Shown piece by piece: positions 23,146 to 34,889 of a stretch of DNA of 64,000 bases; position 1 is the stretch's first letter, and each line of letters starts with the position of its first letter. A model generated the notes under the pieces. That model was given only the letters and a program-made list of their open reading frames with translations. It ran no database searches and was not told where the DNA came from. Made by a program: the position numbers and the translations under genes. The stretch comes from Neurospora intermedia. Its lineage: Eukaryota > Ascomycota > Sordariomycetes > Sordariales > Sordariaceae. The stretch is taken from assembly GCA_037102815.1 (NCBI GenBank), contig BTPP01000008.1:868001-932000 (forward strand), read 5' to 3'.

Positions 23146-26100
23146 CAAGTGTCACAAAATCGGCGAAGTCGATTCGAGCAACGGGTTGAGTAATGCCAAC
23201 TGAAAGCGGACAAGAGCTTAGCTCTGTGTGGTTCGAATATGATAATTTGCGGTCTGGGAGAATGGATCGGAAGAGACCACGGAGAGGTGGGGGTCGGGTG
23301 CTTTTGGTTTTTTGTTCTTTTTTTTGTTTCCAGCTCTGGGCTGAGGCAGGCAGGGTTAGTTACGTGGGTACCTCTAGTGTAAATCCTCGTAGGTTTTGGC
23401 GCAGGCTTGCAAGGCTTTGATACAATGACAGGTTGTAAGCGCTGGAGTCCGTGGTTTGCAGGGGCTGAAAACGCTTCCCTTGTTGCCTGCCTAGGTAGAT
23501 GCAAAGATGATGTGATTAGTATGAACAGGAAGGCGTTTCCCAATGGCTTGACCAATTCTTTTGAAAGAAACAGAAACTCTACGAAGGAGAATGGGCTCCA
23601 ACAACCGATGATGGAGTCCTCGGACGCTCTTTGAGGCAGACGGGTTGAAAGATAAGAACAGGCTGGGGTCCGTGTTAGGTACCTCTATGAGTGGCGGCTG
23701 GAGGCTTTGAGGTCTTGGAAGTCTTGGACTGCGTAGCTATCCCTCCGTGTGGCACACAGGCGACATCAGCCTAGCCCTTGGCTTCCGGTAGTGCCGCGGT
23801 GACTGTCAGGTGCAAAGTGCCGGACCGCCTCACAATGTGGGATGATTGGATCAGGATTGCATTCTGGCAATAGTGTACACTAGAAGAGGGAGGCAGCCAC
23901 CGGATGCGCAACAAAGCGCAAGACGACGGATGGCAAGCGATAGAAGGGTACGCCAGCCGATTCAGACTCTGCCCCTATTTCCTCACGCGCTGGTATCCAT
24001 CGCCAGGTTGTGGCCTAACAAGCCTCACAGACCTTCGGAAGTGTCGCCGAGACTCCGCTGAATCCAGTTGCGTGTCGAAATGCTGCTCTCCAACTCGTTG
24101 TCTGCGCTTTGGTCGGATGCCAAGGAAATGCCAAGCGCTATGATATGTATTTGAACCTTTGCGGTCGCCGGTCGGATCCCTTGGCCCTTGTTACATACTG
24201 GAAGACATCAAACGCAAAGAGCCGGAAGAATGACGATACATGCCAGAAAGAGTGCAACATGAAACGAGCAGTGTTCCTACCCTCGCACGCCCTGCTACGC
24301 TATAACGACCGGCCCATTTGCACCCAAAGCCTTGTCTGCCAGGAACAAGCTGCTTACATTTCCAAGTCTACAATGCAGCATCTAGACCGTTGGGACTCGA
24401 AAGGTCATCTCGTCACCCTAGTACTACATGCGCTATACATATCACGCTAGCAGGCATGCTGTTTTCAGATGTTCCTCTAGATTTCGATTTTGGAACAGGT
24501 GTTTAACGACTCCAGTTTACACTCGTTTCGGATTCCACAAATGACGCGGTGTTGAAGACTTACAATAGATAGGAAATCGGATTTCCTGTCGGGTATTTCG
24601 CCGCACATGCGGCCCTTCGGACGGGGTGAGGGGCTGCACCTGTTACATGAATCATCGATTCTTTGATGGACGGGAAACTCGGTATCTCATGGACGATAAC
24701 ATCGATTGGCAATCCATCCAATATGATGTGGATGCCCCCAGGCTCGACTATCAGCATTTCCGTCACCGAGAGCAGCATACCGTGTTGACACCGGCGCGAA
24801 GAGACCAACCGACGGTTATTCTACATGGTATATAAGATCCGCTTATGGATACTCCAAACGGGTGATGCTTCTACCTCGGACACGGGATCGTCGGTGCAAG
24901 AGAGCTGGTGTTTGCAGATCGCACAGCGTGTTTCGTGTAAATCTGGCAGTGTAGGGGAGAATCCGCGAAACACCTTGAGACTTTGAAGTGCACCCTCGTC
25001 AAGACAAGCATGACAAGCAAGATCTACTTACTGACAAAGCAGGCAATCCATGCGCAAGTACATGGATGCGCTATGTGATCTGGCCATACAAATCTATCTC
25101 GAGGTCGAATATCTATCTCTACCTATCGTTTTTGCCATTTACCATGCACTAGATTGCGCCCAATCGCCTGCCGGACTATAGTGTGCTTCCTCAATCACAG
25201 CATAGCGTTGGGCAGACTGTCCTTCACTTGATCCTGATTTTTGCCAGGCCGCTCTCTGCCATGACGCAAATGCCAGCCATGGGCGTCGGTCATTGCCATC
25301 ACAGCCCAAATCATCGCGAGCCCTATACACGTGTTCCACATCTAACAGTACCCTAGCGGCAAAGACTACAAGCTGTGCTTGGATATGCCACAGTCGCCGG
25401 GGTAGTACACAGCAGTCACGGTCACCACCAGCACGAGAGTAGGTATGTACGCGATACCTTGCACTTTGACAAAACCCGGGCAGTGGTCTTGTTCCTGGCT
25501 GACTGGCTGCTGTCTGGTGCCAATAGCTCCCGCCGTAACATGCAAGTGCGCGCGAACCACGGCTTTTGTCCACTCCCCAATCACCCCGATGCAGATGGGT
25601 ACACACCAGACACCATAGCCCGTCAATGGTCCCCTTCCCCCGCCTCCCCCACCCCCGGCCTGGGAGGTGAGTTGATTGTTTGGCTGGCTCTCGCTGGCTC
25701 TCTCGCTGGCTTCCCGCGGCGCAGGCAGGATGATCCAGGAGACAACGTCATAGCAAGATTTCTCAAGATCCCTAGCTCCAATTGCCCCACTTTCCTTTCT
25801 GAAGCATGGAAGTTGCTAAACACCAGCAGGACCAAGAAATGCGGTATCTCCAAGTACCACGCCGACATCTGGCGTCAACTGGTGTACCTTCTCTTTCCCC
25901 GCTATACGCCGCGGAGTGTACGGCATCTGAGTGGTTTTGGGCGTTGAACTTGACATTCTTCCGCGAGCCGCTCCGACGGCTGTGTGGAGATGAGGTGTAC
26001 AACACACACAAAAACCTCAAGGCTAGTAGTATAAGGGTTAGGTGCTGGTATTGACTATGGTTAGCTCCGAGGGTGTAGGGACCGATGGGACACCCTCGCG

Positions 26101-26526
26101 CATGAATGTAAAATCAGCGCGTCGAAAAAGATCGTTTCGAGCTTCCGTTATCCATGATCACAATCGTGCCTCTTTGGTGATGGTTGTCGTGAGTGGCTGG
26201 TGCGCAGACTTGATGCCAAGCTTGGGACTTTTGCTGAGTGCGGTCTTCACATTTGTACCAGGCTCGCTCGGATTCTTCCGAGTGCCGAATATCGTACCTG
26301 ACTCGACGACATGACATAGAACTCATCTTCCATGTCCACTGGGAGCCAAAGCGGCACTCTGTGATATTGCTGCTGTTGCTTCGTCCTTCCTGCGGCCCTA
26401 ATCGTTCCTTTTTTGTAAGCCGAAAAGGAAATTATTCACCCAAGGAGTACCGTGACCTGCGATACACTGTGCAGCGAGTCGTAAAACCTTGGCAAATCCC
26501 CTGCAGCACATGGTGTGCCCAGTCTT

Positions 26527-26553
26527 TCGTTCTTTTTTTTTTTTTTTTTTTTT
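26527..26553. repeat. Poly-T homopolymer run
   Basis: About 27 T residues in noncoding DNA, upstream of os-5. Confidence 0.85.
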
Positions 26554-27423
26554 ATCCTGTCGACCGACCCCGTTGTCGATTGTCTGTGTCCGGCTTGAGC
26601 TAGCAGTGAAATAGGATGATATATGTCGTGGCTAACTGCGCAGTATAGTGAAGACCTGGTCAGGTGCCCGCAACTCCGCGGACCGGCTGGAGCAAGCTCC
26701 GTATACTGGCGGACCAATACAAGCCTCCTCGTGAGTTCAGTGGTTGGCAGAAAAAGACGGACAGACGATGCTTGGTGGGCGAAGCGAATTCTGGGACGTT
26801 TTCCTTGGAGGAGCGTTAGCTCAGACGATTGGGGCACTATTCTCGGCATATCGCATTCCCTCTTCCTCCCCTGCGAGCTTGGGACGGGAGACCGGGAATG
26901 GAAACGGGGAATATTTGATGGGAAGTGGAAGGCATGGACCACCTAGAGGGGCGTTTTTTTGCGAAATGCGGAGCAAAACCCCCTGCTCCGTGCTGCTCGG
27001 CGTTTGCCCGCCCAGGCAGTGCTTTGGAGGTGCCCACTGCCCGCCCGCTGATGGAAGTGATGAGATGCCCGCCGGCAGCAGTACCTGACCTTCCAGCCTA
27101 GGAACCTCGAGTGACCTCAACCAAGAAGTTGGTGAAGTCCTACATCCAAAACCCGCCCGCCAGCCAACGTCGATACCACCTCACCTCCATCATTTTGTGT
27201 CCCCTACTGAGGTACCTCCCTACTTTAGTTGGACTGGATCTTGGACCGGGTCCATAGTCGATATCGACCTTTCACTCCGCCGGGCACTACCTACATCGAC
27301 TAGTACGTAATCTTCTTTTCTTCCTCTTCCTCCTCTTCCATATTCCCATCTCTCTCTATTCACAAAGTGAGAGAGAGAGCGCGCGCGCGAGACAGCCACG
27401 GCTTGCTTCCACCATCACACCCC

Positions 27424-27519
27424 ATGTTCACGAACCTGCGAGTCTCAGCCGCTGTCCCTCTTAGCCGTGTTCAGAGCTCTCTATCTACCAACTACCCTAG
27501 CTTGTACCCCCATTACTAG
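27424..27519 (+). other. Candidate upstream open reading frame in the os-5 leader (31 codons)
   Basis: An ATG at 27424 opens a 31-codon frame ending at TAG 27517-27519, about 470 bases before the os-5 start. A second short frame (9 codons) runs 27652-27681. If the os-5 transcript starts upstream of these, both would be encountered by scanning ribosomes before the main start. The transcript start is not visible in the sequence. Confidence 0.35.
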
Positions 27520-27991
27520 CTCACTTTCTGTTGGGCCTGCCCGCTCACCCGTCAATCCATAGCAGGCCAGCCATCGTAGCGTGGTGCTTTGTCATCGGTT
27601 GCGAACATCGTCACCTTGCAGCTCTTTGCGAGACCAGAGCCAAATCTTTGGATGTTGCGCTTTCGATTATCTCTTCTCTGACGCCCTCTCCCCCCTCCTA
27701 CATAACCTTTACGGAAACTCCTCCCCTTCGACGACGACGACGACGACTATACCGACCCAACCTCGAGTTCGAGTAGCCTCTCGACCAGAAAATTGCTTCT
27801 CCCACGCTGCCTCGATATACCCCATACCTTTGCCGCCCCTCTTTTCAGAGCCGCTTCAACATCAATAGCAGCTTGCGCCGCATATTGCTAAAGACCTTCC
27901 ATCGACCAACACTTTGGCACTTGCCTGCAGCAAAAGAGAAAAAAAAAAACTAGTATCGCACAGCGCTCAAGATAAACTACTCGCCAGCATC

Positions 27992-30115
27992 ATGTCGGAC
28001 CACGACCCCGATCACGGCCCAGCTAGCCCAAACGAATATGACGATGAGAGCAACCCGGCTTCCCCGGGCTCAATCGACGAGTCGTCCGAGGCAAGCACGC
28101 CCATGGACCCACCAAGCTCAGGTTCAGATGCCATGCCTGGTTTCACACCAGAAGGCGACCTGCCTCGCAGAGTGCCATCATTACGGACCATCTCCGACCC
28201 GCAGCACACGAATTCAATGAGCCCTAGTTCGAGTGTTCCCGGGACATTGAATGCCGCACGAAGACCTGCGGCATCCGCAGCAAATCTTCCAACGGACCTC
28301 ATGGCAAAGGCACGAGCTCTGCATCAACAGCGGATGAACATGGCGCCCCGACCCAGCATGTCGCCGCAGAATAGTGGACTGGGTATGGGCCCTATGGGAT
28401 CAGGCATGGGCGGGATGGGAAGTATGGGGGGCATGGGACACAGCATGAACTTGAACATGAATCACGGCGGTCCGGCACCCGGCGGCCTGCCCGGTGGCCT
28501 TAGGTTACCTCCAGGTATAGCACGACCACCGCCCCAAGGCTTCCCCAAATCCGCACCTGCCATAGCCGGGTTGGGAGCTAAAAAGGCCCCCAGTCTGAGC
28601 GAACGACGAGCGATGAAGCTCGGAGGGCTACCAGGAGGGCCTGGGTCGCCGGTGACTGCCACGCCGAAACTATCAGACATGGGCGCCGAAGACGCCAAAG
28701 CGCCAGCCATTAATGGAGAAGGGCGCGGATCAAAGCTGAGCGATTTCAAGAACTATATTGACGCAGAAAAGGGGTGGATTACTTTTGCAGACGCAGCAAC
28801 CATCACACGGACAGGCGTCAACTTCGCCAACGGACAGACCTTCAGAATCTCGCTAGACGAGGTCGAAGTGATGGACGAGCTAGGCAAGGGCAACTATGGT
28901 ACCGTCTACAAAGTACGACATAGTAAGCCCAAGCTTCCACGTTTTGGGCAAGGCTTGAACACCAAGCAGTCTTTATCTCGACAAGCGTCGGCATCAGATG
29001 CTGACGTTTCCGATATCTCGCCACTAAGTCCTGTCACTGCCGCTGCGCGTGGCATCTCAGGCAAGGTCATGGCGATGAAAGAGATCAGACTCGAACTGGA
29101 TGAATCCAAGTTTTCCACTATTCTCAAGGAACTCGTAATTCTCCACGAGTGCGCTTCGCCCTACATCATTGATTTCTACGGCGCCTTTTACCAAGAAGGC
29201 GCGGTATATATGTGCATCGAGTACATGGATGGCGGCAGTATAGACAAGCTATATGCCGGAGGTATCCCTGAAAATGTCTTGCGCAAGATTACATATGCAA
29301 CGATCATGGGCCTCAAGTGCCTAAAAGAAGATCACAACATCATCCATCGCGATGTCAAGCCCACCAATATTCTGGTCAACACGAATGGACAAGTCAAGAT
29401 CTGCGATTTTGGCGTTTCGGGAAATCTCGTTGCCAGTATAGCAAAGACCAACATTGGCTGCCAGAGTTACATGGCACCAGAACGCATCAGCGGTGGTGGC
29501 ATGTCAGCTGCGGGCGGCGCGGCTGCCGGGACTTACAGTGTACAAAGCGATATTTGGAGTTTGGGTCTCACCATTATCGAGTGTGCCATGGGTCGATACC
29601 CATACCCGCCTGAGGTTTCTAGCACAATCTTCAGTCAACTCAGTGTAAGTCTTCTTTCTGCTTCCCTATCCACAACTCTGAAGCGTACACATAAGCTAAC
29701 AGAATGAACAATCCAGGCCATCGTTGAGGGCGACCCTCCCGGCCTCCCAAGTGAGGGCTACTCCGGCACAGCACAGGACTTTGTCAAGTCCTGTCTCAAC
29801 AAGATCCCTGCCAAGCGCCACACCTACCCGATGTTGCTGATGCACCCATGGATCAAGTCCCTCGGCAGGCCCGAGACCATCACGGAAGAAGTGGAAGCCG
29901 AAGAGAAGGCCGCGGACGACCAGCTCGCCGATGCCACCGGCTCGCTCGACATCAACAGTAACGGACCGATCAACGACCAGGGCGATCGTGAGGTCGCTGA
30001 GTGGGTCACCAACGTCCTGGACCGCAAGCTCAAGGGCTTGCTCAGTGATAAGGCCGAGAAGCCCGCTCTGCACGCTGCACCGCTGGATCAAGTGAGCCCG
30101 GGCATTACCGCTTAG
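27992..30115 (+). CDS. os-5: MAP kinase kinase OS-5 (Pbs2-type, HOG pathway)
   Basis: Dual-specificity kinase expected to phosphorylate the Hog1-type MAPK OS-2 and to be activated by OS-4, in the osmotic stress, phenylpyrrole/dicarboximide fungicide and clock-output pathway. Two exons, 27992-29644 and 29717-30115, give 683 residues. Residues 1 to about 285 are Pro/Ser/Met/Gly-rich and carry docking and partner-binding sequences in this family. The kinase domain begins at LGKGNYGTVYKV (near 296); the ATP Lys is in VMAMKEIRL (about 362), HRDVKPTN is near 452 and DFGVSG near 473. The activation loop has the Ser and Thr of SIAKT. The Pbs2-specific insert HSKPKLPRFGQGL after the glycine loop separates it from the other two fungal MAPKKs. 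The start is the first ATG in frame, preceded by a long pyrimidine-rich leader. Confidence 0.95.
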
Positions 30116-31411
30116 ATGAGTTGTGGTCTATTCAATTTGACTGTTTGTCTCTCTCGAAGGCTAGTTGAATGCGCTCATCTTGTCGTGTTCTTTTTCTGCT
30201 ATCCACCTGTTCATTTATAACGTGTGTACAATCATACAAGTACAAATACAGGGGAAGGACGGAAAGAAGGAAAGGCGGGTAGCATGAGCATTACTGGGAT
30301 TCAAGTACACGGTAGAATCCGGAAATCTCCGTTGGGATTTTTGTTGTTGTATCTATTTATTTCTCTACATTACAATTTTTTTCCACCTTTAAGATGCTGA
30401 GCCAGTGATATGAAGTGACGTTGAGTTAGGTATCTGAACAGTAAACAGGAGGCTTGGTCATTCGATCTGGGTATAATTGTTTCCTTTCTAAATCCAGACG
30501 AGCAAGAGTTTCTTCTCTTCTCGATGCCTATGCCAAGCGGGTCGCTCTTTCCAGATTCTGCCATTATATCACATTGTGCGTAGAGGCAATAAGTATTATA
30601 TTCATGAATTGGGCGTTCCGATACTTTGTCAGGGCTCGAAGCGCCTTTGACACCATTCCATGGTTGTTTGGTCATGTAAACATGTTCCTATGGGTACATT
30701 AAGTTGATCTTCACAAGTCATCCAAATACCGGTTTATTCAGCCACCATAACTCCATGTTCATTCGCACAGCACGCATGGATCGGTCAACGCAATCATAAG
30801 GTGACATATTAATTAATTAAAGGTGGCATAGGACATTGAAGGCCAAAAGGTAAGAATAAAAACAAAAAGACTATCAAGGACTTCCAACCAAAGAAAAAGG
30901 CTCGCGCCTTTACAAGGTTGTATTTCTCAGTCTCTTCCTCTTTCTTCCTTCGTCAAACTTTCCTTCAAGAAAAAAAACCAAATCCAGCGAGGCAAAAAAA
31001 CAAACTTTCCGCCCCTTCCCAAAAGGTATCATCTCTCATTGTCATTTCATCATTACAAGACTCGTCAGTGTTGTCTCTCGTTAAAGCCGCAACCATCTTG
31101 CCATCATACATCACACGTCCAGATGTCCGTCCGACTGACGGGCATCTCCTCTTTATCTGTTCCTTCGTCTTTCTTTTTTTTCTTCTTCTTCTTCTTTTTC
31201 TTCATCTTTGTTCAAATCATCGGGTTTCAACCGCCAGGCCTGATCTCGCAAGACGGGGCGGTCGGTAAGGTGCATACCGATCCGCATTTGCATGATCCAG
31301 AATCGCCGTTCCCAACGCCGGTGCCGGCGCCGGACCACCGCTCATCAACGGCGGCGCCGGCAATGGCGTTATGACCGGCGGTCTGCTCGCTGTGTAGTTG
31401 CGCATTGCAAT
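30116..31411. other. Convergent 3' region between os-5 and the SUR7-family gene
   Basis: The stretch holds the os-5 3' UTR and probably a long 3' UTR of the SUR7-type gene, including a CT/TTC-rich block (31168-31205). No gene is supported; open frames are short and have no motifs. Confidence 0.5.
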
Positions 31412-31819
31412 TTAGTAGTCATCCTTGACCCTCCGTCCATCGAAGGACTTGCCACTGTTGCTACGGCGGCCCCAGCTGAAAACGCCACGTTTTCTTCTTT
31501 CGCTAGGGCCCACCACGGGGCCGTCGGCGACAACGTGATCGTGACCTTCGGTGGCATAAGTGGCGCGGCGGTTGACATAGTGGTTCTTGTCGCGTTTGAG
31601 CATGGCCATAAGGAACAAGACGGTGCTGATGGCTAAAGCGGCCCAGGCGCCCCAGGCGAAGCCGAAGGCGTACCGACCGAGGTGGGCCTCGCGGCCGTCG
31701 CGGTGGAAATGGTTGCGCATCTTAACGAAGGTGGCGCTGTGAGGGGGGTTAGTTAGTTACATGATGACTTATTTGTATCTCTGTTGCCGACGATTTGTTG
31801 GGCCCTAAGAGAGAGAGGT

Positions 31820-31855
<36 letters not shown>

Positions 31856-32510
31856 GCGGGGAAGAAGAATTGGGGTGGGGAAACAGGTGGGAAAGGGTAG
31901 TTGGGGGAGCAAACACATACGTCATCAAAGAAACAGCGATACTGAACATAACCAGCGCCAAAGAAGCCATCATTGCGGACACCGCAGCGCCCACGCGTCC
32001 CAAACAAGCCAAGAAGCCCGAGAAGAAAGCCAAAGTCTCGAAGAGGAGCGCAAGCAGGAAGAAGACCCATCCGAAACGCCACATGTACCAGAAGTAATGG
32101 CTGGTCGTGTGTCCGCCATACTTGCCCGTAAGGCCAGCGGGCGCACCAGAAGGGTTGCTATCCCAGGCATCACCGAGGGGCAGCGCAGGACGGGCGGGGC
32201 CGCAGTCCAGGTTGTTGAGGCCGCACACCTTGAAGTAGGTCCATTGGGAGACGTCACGGGCGCCGCTGATGCCGCTGGTGTCGGCGCGGAGGAAGTACGT
32301 CTGTCGAAGGGGCGAGGTCCGCGTGATGCCGGAGAGGATGACAAACCACAGGAGGATAAGGGAAATGGCGATGAAGAAGAGGGAGAGTAGGGCGAGGAGG
32401 GGGCCTGTGTTTTGGTAAGGGAAGACTGGTTAGTTACCTGTTGGGGAGATCATGTGGTTGAAGATGAGAAGCGGGACGGCGAGTAGTATCAACTTACGAG
32501 TTTTGTTCAT
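31412..32510 (-). CDS. SUR7/PalI-family four-pass membrane protein
   Basis: Predicted plasma-membrane (eisosome/MCC-type) protein of the claudin-like SUR7 family. Three exons, 32510-32498 (13 nt), 32404-31921 and 31736-31412, give 273 residues. Membrane segments: LLALLSLFFIAISLILLWFV near the N-terminus, FGWVFFLLALLFETLAFFSGF, VSAMMASLALVMFSIAVSL, and AWAALAISTVLFLMAML. The first extracellular loop contains the WTYFKVCGLNNLDCG cysteine pair typical of the family. The C-terminal tail is basic and cytosolic (RRKRGVFSWGRR). The first exon carries only MNKT plus one base; it is supported by a clean GTAAGT donor and frame continuity. Intron 2 (184 nt) contains a 35-nt homopolymer. The family call is good; which of several paralogues it is cannot be said. 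Confidence 0.82.
31820..31854. repeat. Poly-G run (poly-C on the gene strand) inside an intron
   Basis: About 35 G residues on the plus strand lie within intron 2 of the SUR7-family gene, so the pre-mRNA carries poly-C there. It lies downstream of the donor and upstream of the branch region. Confidence 0.9.
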
Positions 32511-34889
32511 CGTGATGAACTGTTGTCTGTAAAGACTTCTAGGTTGATAATAATGGTTGTAACAGGAAGAGTGGTGTTATTAGGTTTAAAGGTTAGGAAT
32601 GCTGTTATAATCGCGGTGTGCCGGAAGTGTTAGTCAATATATCGGTGAGAGGGACGGCAGGATCAAAGAAAAGTGGAAGAGGTGCCCGGATCGAATCGAC
32701 TTACGTCGTCGATGCAGTGCACCTACTTGTACCACCTTATGTACTGACCCAAGACAAGTGATGAAAGCAACCGCGGTTTAAGATAGGTTTGTGGCTGAAA
32801 GAAATGCGTTGGATTGATAGGTATGTTCGTTGGGATCCGAAGGGACGAGAGTATAAGTGGGAAAATGATAACAGATCAAGGTGGTTCTACCACCCAACGA
32901 CTTATCACGATACTGAGAACGGCTCTGGGGTATCACAGGGTATTACTTCTGGATGGAATAAGGGTCAAGTTCAAAGACATCAAAATTATATAGAGCTGGA
33001 AAACAGTGCGGCTGGAGGGTTTTATGTGGGAAAGTTGAAGGGATGGATGAGACTGTGGCAGATCAGGAAAGGGTCTTCCAACCTCAGATCAAGACATTCA
33101 GGGTAACACCCGAACCGACGTACGTACAGAATTCAGTCCCTTGGTCTCGTTGACTTCCCACCAAGCTGAGCCTACCTCTACCCTACTTACCCACTGATCA
33201 TCATATGAACGGGTCAGAATGAAGGCTTTGTGGTTGTCGAACTTTTGGAAGTGACAATCATCACGTCTGCTTGGTGGGGACAACAGACGATGCATGACGC
33301 AGCGCCCAGAAAAGGCCCAGAGCTCATGGCAGATGCCGACCATCAAATGCTGTTTGCGGGAACCCGCTCCTGCAGTGCAGTCCCGCCGCAGTGCACACCA
33401 GGGCAGTGCAGGCCTTCAAGCACCCCCTGCGGCAGCGACCTGGGTCGCCTGAACGTCACTGCGACCCTTCCATCTTCCTAAAAGAGAAAGTAAAAGGCCC
33501 CACTTATCTCTTATGTTCTGCTGCTTTGTACCAATCATTAAGCATTAAACCCTATGAACAACCTAGAATAATGCCCATTGCTCCACATAGAGCTTACACA
33601 GAGAGCATTGACCACCTCATCTTTCCGTCATGGACTGGACCTTTTCCCTCCTGCGCCGCCGACGTCATCCCTCTCTTCCTCCCTCCATCTTTCTTTCCAT
33701 TAAGTCATCCCTCGCATCCGAATCGGCGACAGCGTCCGGAATTGGGGGAACCACGCCAAGGAGGTAGCAATGTTGGACAATACTATCAAACTCCGAATGG
33801 AAGACTTCATATGATCTTCATTGGTCTATGCTCTATCACACTCAACCTTTCTTATTTTTGTTTCTGCCTTTTTTCTTTTCTTTTTTTTTTTTTTTTTGTG
33901 TGTTTCGCCCAGAAGCTAGGCAGGTGGGTTTGATGAACGGTTACACTTGCCGAAGCCGACGACAAGCTATCTGCCAAGGAAAAAGAAAAAAGTATACGAG
34001 ACATCCAAGAGATTAGGTGATGCCGTACACTTGCGGGAACAGAACCCGTGACAGTTTCTAGAGTGTCCAGAAGCGTTTTGAATACAGTGTTGGCAGCCTT
34101 GTGGGTCAACAAGTTTTCGGCCGTCGAACGAGATGCAAGTGATGTAAGTCAAACTGACACAGATCGCTGCCCTCGTGGTCAGCTTTGGTGAACATTGTGG
34201 AACACGGTAAAAGTCGTGGTTGTGCGACATGTGTTAGGAGATCCGTCTTGAGAAGGTTGTTTAGCTCGTTTTAAAGTCATATTTATTGTGTTTTCAGCCT
34301 TGCACCAACATAAATGACCACGGACATCACTGTTTATAATATACAAGTTTGGGCTTCCCTGAAAGTTATCTATCAAACGTTCCTCTTAGAAGACAGGTTT
34401 TACAGATATGAAGCTTCAAACATGGAGATAAATAGATCGTCAGGTTAGGTCCTCACCTGTAAGTTGTGAATCCAAGTAAGAACGTGCCTCTATCCATTAG
34501 GCAGCATACCCGAATAAATACACCTGCAATTTGGAAGCACATCTGCACGCTCGAAGGTGCAAATCGCACATACCTGTGCAGCGCATCGCATTGCAAGTAA
34601 TCAATTTAGTCGAATCGGAATGTACTCAGTCTCGACCACATCCTGATATCGCCTCATCTTATCTGAACCACCTGGATCTCAACCCTCATTGTTCACTCAC
34701 ACTTCTTTTGAGATTTTAACATCTCATATGATTTCCCATGACTCATCCGCTTTTCTCTATACATAAAGAGGACGATATATACAGACAACAAATGGAACTC
34801 TAAGAGTCATCAAACCTTCTATGCCGGACCACACCACATCAAACTAGCCTAACACCACCAACCACCATCACCACCATCACCACCACCGT
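32511..34889. other. Noncoding region upstream of the SUR7-family gene and 3' of al-2
   Basis: No gene supported over 2.4 kb. It contains a poly-T run near 33878-33896 and three copies of GCAGTGC within 38 bases (33372-33409). A CAC/CAT-rich tract (34860-34888) abuts the al-2 stop codon. Confidence 0.5.

Larger units (their letters stand above)
23146..27991. other. Noncoding region of about 4.8 kb between the transporter gene and os-5
   Basis: Divergent promoters must lie at its two ends. I see no supportable gene: open frames are short, both-stranded and without motifs. It holds AGGTACCT at 23677-23684 and 27210-27217, a poly-T run near 26527-26553, and, in the os-5 leader, pyrimidine-rich blocks, a GA/GC alternating tract (about 27366-27391) and two short upstream open frames. 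Confidence 0.5.

Noticed and set aside
26811-26880. tRNA-like A-box (GTTAGCTCAG...TTGGGG)
   Set aside because: No matching B-box (GGTTCRANNCC) at the right distance and no cloverleaf stems that I can form; probably chance.
34860-34889. CAC/CAT-rich tract as a C-terminal histidine run of AL-2
   Set aside because: The al-2 stop codon precedes it on the minus strand; the tract is in the 3' UTR.
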